Source of the DNA: Amycolatopsis sp. CA-128772
GTDB taxonomy: Bacteria > Actinomycetota > Actinomycetes > Mycobacteriales > Pseudonocardiaceae
DNA: 64,000 bases
Assembly (NCBI RefSeq): GCF_002904295.1
Contig: NZ_PPHG01000066.1
Span: forward strand, 110,473 to 174,472
Direction: 5' to 3'
A model generated the notes under the pieces. The model worked only from the letters and a program-made list of their open reading frames with translations. It was not told the DNA's origin and ran no database searches. Shown one piece after another: positions 1 through 7,159 of the stretch (its first letter is position 1; each line of letters begins with the position of its first letter). The translations under genes were made by a program, and so were the position numbers.

Positions 1-249
1 GGGCAGCTGATCGCGGTCCGGCGCCGCGGCGACCTGTGCGTGCCCAGCGACTTCTTCGTCTCCGGCGGCGTCGTCAAGGGCCTGACCGGCACGATCACCG
101 TGCTCGCCGACTCCGGGTTCAGCCGCACGGAGATGCTGCGGTGGTTGTTCACCACCGACGACACGCTGCCGGGCAGCACGCCCATCAACGCGCTGCGCAC
201 CAGCCACGGCACCGAGGTCAAGCGGCGCGCCCAGGCCATGGCGTTCTGA
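1..249 (+). CDS. Rv2175c family DNA-binding protein (C-terminal part, 5' truncated by window edge)
   Basis: The frame is open from the first base and stops at 247-249, giving 82 residues that begin GQLIAVRRRGDLCVPSDFF. The pattern ('AVRR.G...VPSDFF', 'VVKGLTGTITVLADSGFS', 'LRWLFTTDDTLPG', 'EVKRRAQAMAF' at the end) matches the C-terminal half of the Rv2175c family, small winged-helix DNA-binding proteins encoded next to the kinase gene pknL in mycobacteria. The N-terminal helix-turn-helix is outside the window. The polyprenyl synthase and metF genes further right fit the mycobacterial neighbourhood of Rv2175c. Family assignment is from remembered motifs. Confidence 0.85.
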   Translation, partial: GQLIAVRRRGDLCVPSDFFVSGGVVKGLTGTITVLADSGFSRTEMLRWLFTTDDTLPGSTPINALRTSHGTEVKRRAQAMAF

Positions 250-1335
250 CCTGCGCAGACAGCTGAGCGCGGCGGCGAGCTGAACGGCCGCCGCGACGAT
301 CAGGCACGCCCGGAGCGACCACGCGGCCAGCGGACCGGCCAGCGCCGCGCCCGCGGCCAGCCCGGTGATCTTCACGCTCGCCGCCGTCGTGAACACCTGC
401 GCCCGGACCTGCTCCGGCGCTTCGCGGTGGCGGATCGCGAACAACGCCGTGAGCTGCGGGCCTTCGGCGAATCCGGCCAGCACGGCCGCCACCACGACGC
501 CGTGCCCGCCGGCGGCCACCAGGCAGCTCGCCGCCAGCAGAAGCGCGCTCAGCCAGACGGTCCGGTCGGGTGCCCACGGCAGCGGGCGCTTCGCGAGGAC
601 GGCGTTGGCGAGCAGGGACGCCACGGCCAGGACGGTCAGCAGCAGCGCGCCGTCAGCCGGGCCGCGCAGGTGCGCCGCGCCCAGCAGTGGGTAACACACG
701 GTGACCATGCCGATCCCCGCGCACGAGATCGCCGAAGCACCGGTCGCCCGCCTCAGCGGCGCGTTGCGGACCAGGACCCGGAAGCCGTCCTTGAGGCGGG
801 TCTTCTTCGGTTCCCGCCTCGGCAGCGTCCACGCCACCGGGGCCGCCACGGCGACCATCCCGACGGCGGCCACGAGCCCGGCCGGACCCCCGAGGAGCCC
901 GGCGAGCCCCGGCCCGGCCAGGGCGGCGGCGGTGAACGTCATGGCGTCGAAGCGGCTGGCCGTCGGCAGCGCGGGCCCGGCGACGGCGGGCAGCTGGGCG
1001 GTCCAGCCGCCGGCGATGGCCGGGTTGAGCAGCCCGGCCGCGACGGCCACGGCGACGACGGCGCCGAGTGGCAGGTGCCCGAAGGCGGCCGCGACCAGGC
1101 CGATTCCGGCTGCGTAGCCGCCGAGGGCGAGGGCGAGCAGCCGTCCCGGAGCGGCGCTGCGGTCGAGCAGGGCGCCGAACAGGGGACCGCCGGCCGCGGC
1201 CGCCGCGGTGAGCCCGGCGAGCAACGCCGAACCGGCGTACGGGCTCACCGTCAGCCCGAGCAGCAGGAGCGCGGGCCCGGACAGTTCGTCGCCGGTCCGG
1301 GCGAGCGTGGCGCCGGCCAGGTAACGTCTTATCAC
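1..1335 (-). CDS. MFS transporter, C-terminal stop not found in window
   Basis: The minus-strand frame starts at GTG 1335 (product begins MIRRYLAGATLARTGDELSG) and encodes about 365 residues of typical MFS exporter sequence with roughly 10-12 hydrophobic helices, including an 'FGALLDRSA' loop and a basic central loop 'PRREPKKTRLKDGF'. GTG 1335 is preceded 7 nt upstream by the -10-like TAACGT, so the mRNA is probably leaderless. The last helix ends near position 255; beyond it the frame stays open antisense to the Rv2175c-type gene right to the window edge. The true C-terminus is therefore uncertain and the extension is probably not meaningful protein. It is divergent from the CGNR regulator gene and shares an inverted repeat with it, suggesting a drug or metabolite exporter controlled by that regulator (inference). 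Confidence 0.75.
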   Translation of the reverse strand, partial: MIRRYLAGATLARTGDELSGPALLLLGLTVSPYAGSALLAGLTAAAAAGGPLFGALLDRSAAPGRLLALALGGYAAGIGLVAAAFGHLPLGAVVAVAVAAGLLNPAIAGGWTAQLPAVAGPALPTASRFDAMTFTAAALAGPGLAGLLGGPAGLVAAVGMVAVAAPVAWTLPRREPKKTRLKDGFRVLVRNAPLRRATGASAISCAGIGMVTVCYPLLGAAHLRGPADGALLLTVLAVASLLANAVLAKRPLPWAPDRTVWLSALLLAASCLVAAGGHGVVVAAVLAGFAEGPQLTALFAIRHREAPEQVRAQVFTTAASVKITGLAAGAALAGPLAAWSLRACLIVAAAVQLAAALSCLRRSERHGLGAPLDLGAVAGAQRVDGRAARQRVVGGEQPPQHLRAAEPGVGEHGDRAGQALDDAAGDEEVAGHAQVAAAPDRDQLP

Positions 1336-1352
1336 GGACAAGACGTTACAAT
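1321..1352. promoter_or_regulatory. Shared divergent promoters with perfect 10-bp inverted repeat
   Basis: GTAACGTCTT (1321-1330) and AAGACGTTAC (1340-1349) form a perfect inverted repeat with a 9-nt spacer. The left arm covers the first codons of the MFS gene. The right arm contains the MFS -10 box (TAACGT on the minus strand, 1348-1343) and runs into the regulator's -10 box (TACAAT, 1347-1352), which lies 5 nt before ATG 1358. Both transcripts are probably leaderless, and one protein bound here would cover both promoters. The CGNR protein is the obvious candidate (inference). Confidence 0.75.
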
Positions 1353-1357
1353 GGGGT

Positions 1358-1879
1358 ATGTTTTATCCGCACCGGGATTCCGTGCAGCGCGCGGTGGACC
1401 TGCTGGCTGTGCTGCTGACTCCGGCCCCCGACCCGGCTGCGGTGGCCGGGGTGCTGCGCGACCACGGCGAACCGGACGCGTCCCTGTCCCCGGAAGACGT
1501 CGGCGAGCTGCGCGCGGCGGCGGTGGAACTGCGCGAGGTTTTCGCAGCGACTGACGTCGCTTCGGCGGCTTCGGTGCTCAACGCGTTGTTCGCGGCGTAC
1601 GCGGGCCCACCGCGCCTGACGGACCACGAAGAGGGCTACGGCTGGCACCTGCACGCGGACGCGGCCGACGACGGGCCGTGGGGGCCGTGGCTGGTGACGT
1701 CGTCGGCGCTGGGGCTGGCGTCGCTGCTGGCGGAGCGCCAGGGGTTGCCGGGCGGGCTGTGCGCGTCACCGACGTGCGGCAGGCCGTTCGCGCACACGGG
1801 CGGCGGGAGCCCGCGGAGGTACTGCTCGCCCCGGTGCGCGACGCGCGAACGCGTCGCCGCGCACCGGGCGCGGAGCTGA
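1358..1879 (+). CDS. CGNR zinc-finger domain protein (ABATE domain), probable regulator
   Basis: 173 residues. The N-terminal part (1-120) fits the ABATE stress-associated domain: 'RDSVQRAVDLLAVLL', 'ELRAAAVELREVFAA', 'GYGWHLHADAAD'. The C-terminal part has the CGNR zinc finger, C-x4-C-G-R (near 'CASPTCGRPF') and 'RRYCSPRCATRERVAAHRAR', with four cysteines. Family members are putative transcription regulators, often beside transporters. ATG 1358 is chosen because TACAAT lies 5 nt upstream (leaderless start). Divergence from an MFS exporter with a shared palindrome suggests autoregulation plus control of export, possibly induced by the exported compound (inference). Confidence 0.85.
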   Translation: MFYPHRDSVQRAVDLLAVLLTPAPDPAAVAGVLRDHGEPDASLSPEDVGELRAAAVELREVFAATDVASAASVLNALFAAYAGPPRLTDHEEGYGWHLHADAADDGPWGPWLVTSSALGLASLLAERQGLPGGLCASPTCGRPFAHTGGGSPRRYCSPRCATRERVAAHRARS

Positions 1880-1881
1880 AC

Positions 1882-2661
1882 TCAGCCCTGGGTCTTCTCG
1901 CGCCAGGCGATCCACTTCTCGAGGGCGCCCAGGTCGTAGTCCGGGCCGCCCACGCCGACCGTGAACGTCGTGACGCCCAGCTCCAGCAGCTGCGGGCCCA
2001 GCTCGTCCGGCTCGCCCTGCACGCCGCACGAACGCTCGATCTCCGCCGGGTCGCGGCCGACGTCCGCGCAGTGCTGGTCGAGGATCTTCACCTTGCGGCC
2101 GACGACCTCCGGGTCGCCGAAGCCGTGCCAGATGTCGCCGTGCTTGGCCACCAGCTTCAGGGTCTTCTTCTCGCCGCCGCCGCCGATCAGGACCGGGATC
2201 TTGCGGGTCGGGGCCGGGTTCAGCTTCGCCAGCCGCGACTCGATGCGCGGCAGCGACTCCGCCAGGTCGTCGAGGCGGCCGCCGGCCGTGCCGAACTCGT
2301 AGCCGTACTCGTCGTAGTCCTTCTCGAACCAGCCCGAGCCGATGCCGAGGATGAGCCGGCCGCCGGAGATGTGGTCGACCGTGCGGGCCATGTCGGCCAG
2401 CAGCTCGGGGTTGCGGTAGCTGTTGCAGGTGACCAGCGCGCCGATCTCCACCCGGGACGTCGACTCCGCCCACGCGCCGAGCATCGTCCAGCACTCGAAG
2501 TGCATGCCGTCGGGGTCGCCGTACAACGGGTAGAAGTGGTCCCAGTTGAAGATGATGTCGGCCCCGAGGTCTTCGGCGGCCGACGCGGTGCGCCGGATGC
2601 TGTCGTAGTCGGCGTGCTGCGGCTGGAGCTGCAGGCCGATCCGGATGCGTCGTTCGGTCAT
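1882..2661 (-). CDS. LLM class F420-dependent oxidoreductase
   Basis: 259 residues with the luciferase-like TIM-barrel pattern: 'RIGLQLQPQHADYDSIRRTASAAEDLGADIIFNWDHFYPLYG' near the N-terminus, 'RVEIGALVTCNSYRNPELLADMARTVDHISGGRLILGIGSGWFEKDY' in the middle, and 'PVLIGGGGEKKTLKLVAKHGDIWH'. These are the features of F420-dependent members of the LLM superfamily; the substrate cannot be read from sequence. ATG 2661 has TAGGCT 6 nt upstream on the minus strand, so it is probably leaderless. It is convergent with the CGNR gene (2 nt apart). 86 nt separate it from the upstream desaturase gene, so a pathway link is possible but not shown. Confidence 0.88.
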   Translation of the reverse strand: MTERRIRIGLQLQPQHADYDSIRRTASAAEDLGADIIFNWDHFYPLYGDPDGMHFECWTMLGAWAESTSRVEIGALVTCNSYRNPELLADMARTVDHISGGRLILGIGSGWFEKDYDEYGYEFGTAGGRLDDLAESLPRIESRLAKLNPAPTRKIPVLIGGGGEKKTLKLVAKHGDIWHGFGDPEVVGRKVKILDQHCADVGRDPAEIERSCGVQGEPDELGPQLLELGVTTFTVGVGGPDYDLGALEKWIAWREKTQG

Positions 2662-2667
2662 GACCGC

Positions 2668-2673
2668 AGCCTA
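2668..2673 (-). promoter_or_regulatory. -10 box of a probable leaderless mRNA (LLM oxidoreductase)
   Basis: On the minus strand TAGGCT is followed by 6 nt and then the ATG at 2661, the spacing expected if transcription starts at the A of ATG. No Shine-Dalgarno sequence is present. Confidence 0.5.
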
Positions 2674-2747
2674 CGACCGCTGCGGAACGTCCCGCGCGCC
2701 CAGACGGAAGCCGAAAGGGGTGGTGCCACCACCCGCCTCCGGTCCGG

Positions 2748-4220
2748 TCAGCGGGCGGTGATCCGCTCCGCCGCCAGCCGGCCGGAGATGAGCACCGGCG
2801 GAATGCCGACGCCGGGCGTCGTGCCGCTGCCGGCCAGCACGACGTTGCCCGCCGCGCGGACCAGGTTCGCCGGGCGGAACGGCCCCGTCTGGGTGAACGT
2901 GTGCGCCAGCGAGAACGGCGTTCCGGCGGTGAGCCCGCGCGCCGCCCAGTCCGCCGGGGTGATCGTCTCGTCGATGGTGAATTCGCCGCCGAAGCCGGTC
3001 AGCCCGCGGGCTTCCAGCGTGCGAAGCAGCTCTTCGCGGTACGGCCCGCGGACGCGGTCCCAGTCGATCGGCCCGCGGCGCAGGTTCGGCGCGGGGGCGA
3101 GCACCGAGACGATCTCGCCGCCGCGCCCGGCCAGCCCCGGGTCGGTCGCCGTCGGCCGGGTGACCAGCAACGACGGGTCGCTCATCAGCTTGCCGTCGCG
3201 GATGATCTCGGCGAAGGTCCGCTCCCAGGCGCCGCCGAAGAAGATCGTGTGGTGGCCGAGGTCCCACGCCTGCGAGGCCCGCCCGTGCAGGACCACGGCG
3301 GACGGCGAGTAGCGCAGCGGCAGCGGACGGCGGGGCCGCGCGCCGAGCAGCCGGTAGGCCGTGCCCAGCTCGGTGGCCAGCACGACGGCGTCGCACGCGA
3401 TCCGCTCGCCCGAGCGCGTCCGGACCGCGCGGACACGCGAATTCACCCGCTCGAGCCAGGCGGCTTCGGTGCCGAACCGGACGTCCGCGCCCGCCCGCGT
3501 GGCGGCCCCGGTCATCGCCCGGCCGATCTCGCCCATCCCGCCTTCGGGGTAGTAGACGCCGCCGACGGTGTCCATGTACGCGATGACGCCGTACGCGCCG
3601 ATCGCGCGGGCCGGGTCGAGTCCCGCGTAGAGCGCCTGGAACGTGAACAGCCGCCGGACCCGCTCGTCGCGCAGGTAGCGGGCGACGCGGGGGCCGAGCC
3701 GGCCGAAGCCGCCCAACGCGCCGAGCCGCGCCAGCTCGGGGCGGGCCAGCTCGAGCGGCGAGTCGAAGTTCGCCGCGAGGAAGTGGTCCTTCTGCACCGC
3801 GTACAGCTCGGTCAGCCAGCGCCGCAGCGCCCGGTAGCCCGCCGCCTCGCGGGCGCCGGCGAACGCGCGGATCTCGGCCTCCATCGCGTCCCCGTCCGTG
3901 CGGAGGGACAGCGAGCTGCCGTCGGCGAACCGCGCCCGGTACGCCGGGTCGAGCCGGGTCAGGCGCAGGTTCTTGGCCAAGGGCTCGCCGACCGCGGCGA
4001 ACGCCTCTTCCAGCAGTTCCGGCATGGTCAGGACGCTGGCGCCGGTGTCCACGGCGTTGCCGTCGAAGCTCTGCTGCCCGGCCCGGCCGCCCGGGGTGCC
4101 CGCCTGCTCCAGGAGGGTGACGCGGCGCCCCGCGCCGAGCAGGTGCAGCGTCGCCGAAAGCCCGGCCAGGCCCGCGCCGATGACAACGACGTGGTCGGCC
4201 GGCCGGTCGATCGTCCGCAC
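2748..4220 (-). CDS. Phytoene desaturase-like FAD oxidoreductase (CrtI family)
   Basis: 490 residues. The dinucleotide-binding motif 'VVVIGAGLAGLSATLHLLGAGRRVTLLEQ' opens the protein, followed by 'GGRAGQQSF', and the C-terminus has 'AGSGTTPGVGIPPVLISGRLAAERI', the signature end of CrtI/CrtD-type desaturases. The start is GTG 4220, one base after the stop of the upstream polyprenyl synthase gene, so the two are translationally coupled. Co-transcription with a GGPP/FPP synthase supports an isoprenoid substrate. No phytoene synthase (crtB) or cyclase gene is nearby, so true phytoene desaturation is unproven and a quinone, carotenoid or other polyprenyl substrate remains possible. Confidence 0.85.
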   Translation of the reverse strand: MRTIDRPADHVVVIGAGLAGLSATLHLLGAGRRVTLLEQAGTPGGRAGQQSFDGNAVDTGASVLTMPELLEEAFAAVGEPLAKNLRLTRLDPAYRARFADGSSLSLRTDGDAMEAEIRAFAGAREAAGYRALRRWLTELYAVQKDHFLAANFDSPLELARPELARLGALGGFGRLGPRVARYLRDERVRRLFTFQALYAGLDPARAIGAYGVIAYMDTVGGVYYPEGGMGEIGRAMTGAATRAGADVRFGTEAAWLERVNSRVRAVRTRSGERIACDAVVLATELGTAYRLLGARPRRPLPLRYSPSAVVLHGRASQAWDLGHHTIFFGGAWERTFAEIIRDGKLMSDPSLLVTRPTATDPGLAGRGGEIVSVLAPAPNLRRGPIDWDRVRGPYREELLRTLEARGLTGFGGEFTIDETITPADWAARGLTAGTPFSLAHTFTQTGPFRPANLVRAAGNVVLAGSGTTPGVGIPPVLISGRLAAERITAR

Positions 4221-4221
4221 G

Positions 4222-5313
4222 TCAGTACGTCCGCTGGGTGGCCTTGACGACCAGCCCGGTCAGCGCGGCGGGCGCCGGCTCGGCCAGGCGCGCCCGGTCC
4301 AGCGCGGCCATCGCCGCCGTCGTCAGCTCGTCGATCCGGTGCTCGACCGCGTCGACCGCGCCGACCTGCTGCAACGCCATCCGCACGGTCTCGACACCCT
4401 CGTCGGACAGGTCCGCGTCGCCGATCGCGTCGGCGATCACCGTGGCCGCGGCCTGTTCGCCCTTCTCGGCCGCGAGCTGCAGGCCGAGCGCGACGAGCAG
4501 GGTGCGCTTGCCCTCACGCAGGTCGTCGCCGGCGGGCTTGCCGGTGACCGACGGGTCGCCGAACACGCCGAGCAGGTCGTCACGCAGCTGGAACGCGACA
4601 CCGACCTCGCCGCCGAACTCCAGCAGCGTGGCGATCAGTTCGGGGGAGGCCCCGCCGAGCGCGGCGCCCAGGTGCAGCGGCCGCTGCACGGTGTAGGCGG
4701 CGGTCTTGAGCCGGTCGATCTTGAGCGCGGCCTCGACGGAGGCGTCGCCGGTGGCCTGCGTGCGGACGTCGAGGTACTGCCCGGCGAGCACCTCGGTGCG
4801 CATCGCGCGCCAGGCCGGGCGGGCCGCGGCCAGCGTCCCGGCCGGCAGCGGCGCATCGGCGAACATGTCGTCGGCCCAGGCCAGCGCCAGGTCGCCGACG
4901 AGCACCGCGGTGGCCAGGCCGAACGTCGCGGGCGAGCCGAGCCAGCCGCGGTCGGCGTGCAGCTTGGCGCCCGCGATGTGCACGGTCGGGTTGCCGCGGC
5001 GGGAGTCGGAGGAGTCGATCAGGTCGTCGTGGATCAGCGCGCACGCCTGGATCAGCTCGAGGCTGGCCACCGCCTGCAGGACACCCTCGGCGTCCGGGCC
5101 GGTGGGATCGCCGCCCGCGCCGCGCCAGCCCCACCAGGCGAACGTCGGGCGCAAGCGTTTGCCGCCACCGAGCACGAACCCGCGCAGCGCGTCGATCCCG
5201 GCGGCCACGGTCGGCTCGGTGCCGAGGATTTCGGAGCCCGCCCGATCGAGGAACCCGGTCAGCGCACGCTCGACGTGGACGGGCAGATCGGTGTCGGCGA
5301 CGGGCGCGTTCAT
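4222..5313 (-). CDS. Polyprenyl synthetase family protein (idsA-like, GGPP/FPP synthase)
   Basis: 363 residues. Conserved prenyltransferase features: 'GGGKRLRPTFAWWG', first aspartate-rich motif 'LIHDDLIDSSDSRRG' (DDxxD), 'HxxxG.KLH'-like segment, and second motif 'QLRDDLLGVFGDPSVTGKPAGDDLREGKRT'. The lysines after the second motif and the actinobacterial spacing fit IdsA-type short-chain synthases making GGPP or FPP. Chain length cannot be fixed from sequence. It is the first gene of a two-gene unit with the CrtI-like gene. The idsA2 gene of Mycobacterium tuberculosis lies in the same Rv2175c-metF neighbourhood (established synteny, from memory). Confidence 0.9.
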   Translation of the reverse strand: MNAPVADTDLPVHVERALTGFLDRAGSEILGTEPTVAAGIDALRGFVLGGGKRLRPTFAWWGWRGAGGDPTGPDAEGVLQAVASLELIQACALIHDDLIDSSDSRRGNPTVHIAGAKLHADRGWLGSPATFGLATAVLVGDLALAWADDMFADAPLPAGTLAAARPAWRAMRTEVLAGQYLDVRTQATGDASVEAALKIDRLKTAAYTVQRPLHLGAALGGASPELIATLLEFGGEVGVAFQLRDDLLGVFGDPSVTGKPAGDDLREGKRTLLVALGLQLAAEKGEQAAATVIADAIGDADLSDEGVETVRMALQQVGAVDAVEHRIDELTTAAMAALDRARLAEPAPAALTGLVVKATQRTY

Positions 5314-5373
5314 CCCGCCATCCTCGCCGAACCCGCGGGGGCGCGGGCCGCCGGGGCACCCGGATGTGGCGAA

Positions 5374-6063
5374 TCAGACTCCGTGCGCGGGCGCCCAGAA
5401 CGGCCCGGTCAGGCCCGCCTCGGCGAAGTAGGCGACGGCGTCGTCCGGTTCGCGCCGCCGGTAACCGCGCTCCAGCCGGCCCGCATACCAGCCGCGTGCG
5501 AGCCGCCAGAGCGTGCCGAGGTCCAGCACGGATCCCCGGGCCTGCCCGGTTTCCGCGAGCCAGGCGTCCACACAGGACTCGCAGCAGAAGAGGCGCTGGT
5601 GCGCGCACGCGTGCAGCACGTCGTCCCACATCCGCGCGGCGGGCACCAGGAAGTGCGCGACCTGCGTGCCCTCCGGGGGTCCGGCGCGGTCCACGACGAG
5701 GGCGTGCGGCTGCCCGCAGCCGGGGCAGCGGGTCGCGACGAGCACCTCCGGCTCGGCGTCGACCAGGTGCGGGATGGCGAACGAGTCCCACGCGCAGCCG
5801 CCCCACCACAGCGTGTGCGCGCCCATCACGGAGAAGCCGAGCGACTTCGCGGCGAACGGGTGGGCCAGGACGACGTGCTCGCACTCGTCGAGCACCAGGT
5901 GGTGGGCGCCGGCGAGGCGGTGCAGCGCCTGCTTCGCGACGGCCAGCGACCCGCCCGCGGCGTCGGCCAGCTCCGGCGCCGACGGCGCCCGGCCGTGGCG
6001 GGCGAAAGCGTGGTAAACCGCGAGGCGCACGTCCTCGTCCCAGCTCGCGTCGTCGTCCCGCAT
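5374..6063 (-). CDS. Alkylmercury lyase (MerB)-like protein
   Basis: 229 residues. The N-terminal ~60 residues look like a winged-helix ('DEDVRLAVYHAFARHGRAPSAPELADAAGG...ALHRLAGAHHLVLD'). The core contains 'GGCAWDSFAIPHL' (C90 and D93), equivalent to the Cys-x-x-Asp of MerB, and a second cysteine cluster 'LFCCESCVDAWL' (C150, C151, C154). There is an extra CxxC at 113-116 (RCPGCG). MerB uses two cysteines and an aspartate to cleave carbon-mercury bonds. No merA, merR or merT lies nearby, so the protein may be a divergent family member with another role. Start ATG 6063 has GGGAG 6 nt upstream. Confidence 0.75.
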   Translation of the reverse strand: MRDDDASWDEDVRLAVYHAFARHGRAPSAPELADAAGGSLAVAKQALHRLAGAHHLVLDECEHVVLAHPFAAKSLGFSVMGAHTLWWGGCAWDSFAIPHLVDAEPEVLVATRCPGCGQPHALVVDRAGPPEGTQVAHFLVPAARMWDDVLHACAHQRLFCCESCVDAWLAETGQARGSVLDLGTLWRLARGWYAGRLERGYRRREPDDAVAYFAEAGLTGPFWAPAHGV

Positions 6064-6157
6064 CGCTCACTCCCACGCCCAGTCTAGTCCTGGAGAGTGA
6101 CTCGAATGACTGTCTCGCGACGCGGACGGGGGCTCCCGCATGCCGGGCGGCGGCCTT

Positions 6158-6163
6158 TAACAT
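6158..6163 (+). promoter_or_regulatory. -10 box of a probable leaderless metF mRNA
   Basis: TAACAT is followed by 6 nt (GCGGGT) and the metF ATG. No ribosome binding site is present in the short gap. Confidence 0.5.
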
Positions 6164-6169
6164 GCGGGT

Positions 6170-7054
6170 ATGACGTCGGTGATCGAGCGGTTGCGAGGCG
6201 ACGGGCCGAAGTTCTCCATCGAGTTCTTCCCGCCCCGGGACACGGCGGACGAGGCCGTCCTCTGGAAGGCGATCCGGGAGCTCGAGCCGTACGACCCGGC
6301 GTACATGTCGATCACCTACGGCGCCGGCGGCTCCAGCCGCGACGGCACGATCCGCAGCATCGCCCGCGTCGCGACCGAGACGACCCTGGTGCCGATGGCC
6401 CACCTGACCGCGGTCAACCACTCGGTCGCGGAGCTGCGCAACGTGATCGGCTGGTACGCCTCGGTCGGCGTCCGCAACATCCTGGCGCTGCGCGGCGACC
6501 CGCCGGGCGACGTCTACGGCGACTGGATCCCGCACCCGGACGGCCTGACCTACGCCGAAGAGCTGGTGCAGCTGGTCCGCGAGCTGGGTGACTTCTGCGT
6601 CGGCGTGTCGGCGTCGACCTACGGCCACCCCCGCTCGGCCGACCTCGAGACCGACACGAAGTACCTGGTCCGCAAGCTGCGCGCGGGCGCGGACTTCGCG
6701 ATCGCGCAGCTGTTCCACGACGCCGAGGACTTCCTCCGGCTGCGCGACCGGGTGGCCGCGACCGGCTGCGACGTCCCGGTGCTGCCGGGCGTGATGCCGC
6801 TGACGACCATGCGGACGCTGCAGACGACGATCAAGCTGTCCGGCGCCCCGGCCCCGCGGAAGCTCCTGGACCGGCTCGAACCGCTGGCCGACGACCCCAA
6901 GGCGTTCCGCGCGGCGGGCATCGACGTGATCACCGAGCTGTGCGAGAAGCTGATCGCCGAGGGCGTGCCGAACCTGCACTTCTACACGTTCAACCGCTCC
7001 AAGGCGACGCGCGAGGTGATCGCCCGGCTGGGGCTCGTCCCCGCCCGTGCTTGA
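6170..7054 (+). CDS. metF: Methylenetetrahydrofolate reductase
   Basis: 294 residues, the usual length for bacterial MetF. It catalyses NAD(P)H- and FAD-dependent reduction of 5,10-methylene-THF to 5-methyl-THF for methionine synthesis. Visible family features: 'KFSIEFFPPRD' with the catalytic glutamate near residue 19, 'MSITYGAGGSSRDGTI', 'ILALRGDPPGD', 'CVGVSASTYGHPRS', 'AIAQLFHDAEDFLRLRDRV' and 'VLPGVMPL'. The start is set by TAACAT 6 nt before ATG 6170. It stands alone, with a probable divergent promoter toward the MerB-like gene. Near Rv2175c and idsA2 in M. tuberculosis lies Rv2172c, a MetF-like gene, so the position is conserved. Confidence 0.95.
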   Translation: MTSVIERLRGDGPKFSIEFFPPRDTADEAVLWKAIRELEPYDPAYMSITYGAGGSSRDGTIRSIARVATETTLVPMAHLTAVNHSVAELRNVIGWYASVGVRNILALRGDPPGDVYGDWIPHPDGLTYAEELVQLVRELGDFCVGVSASTYGHPRSADLETDTKYLVRKLRAGADFAIAQLFHDAEDFLRLRDRVAATGCDVPVLPGVMPLTTMRTLQTTIKLSGAPAPRKLLDRLEPLADDPKAFRAAGIDVITELCEKLIAEGVPNLHFYTFNRSKATREVIARLGLVPARA

Positions 7055-7146
7055 GGCGGTGACAACCGGGGCTTCGCCCCGGGCCGGGGGCCTCGCCACC
7101 CGGACCCCCGAACTGAAGTCCGTACCGCCCGGTCGGTGTGGCCAGG

Positions 7147-7152
7147 TACCGT
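7147..7152 (+). promoter_or_regulatory. -10 box of a probable leaderless mRNA (DUF885 gene)
   Basis: TACCGT, then 7 nt (GCGGCGC), then ATG 7160. This favours ATG 7160 over the in-frame GTG 24 nt further upstream. Confidence 0.5.
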
Positions 7153-7159
7153 GCGGCGC

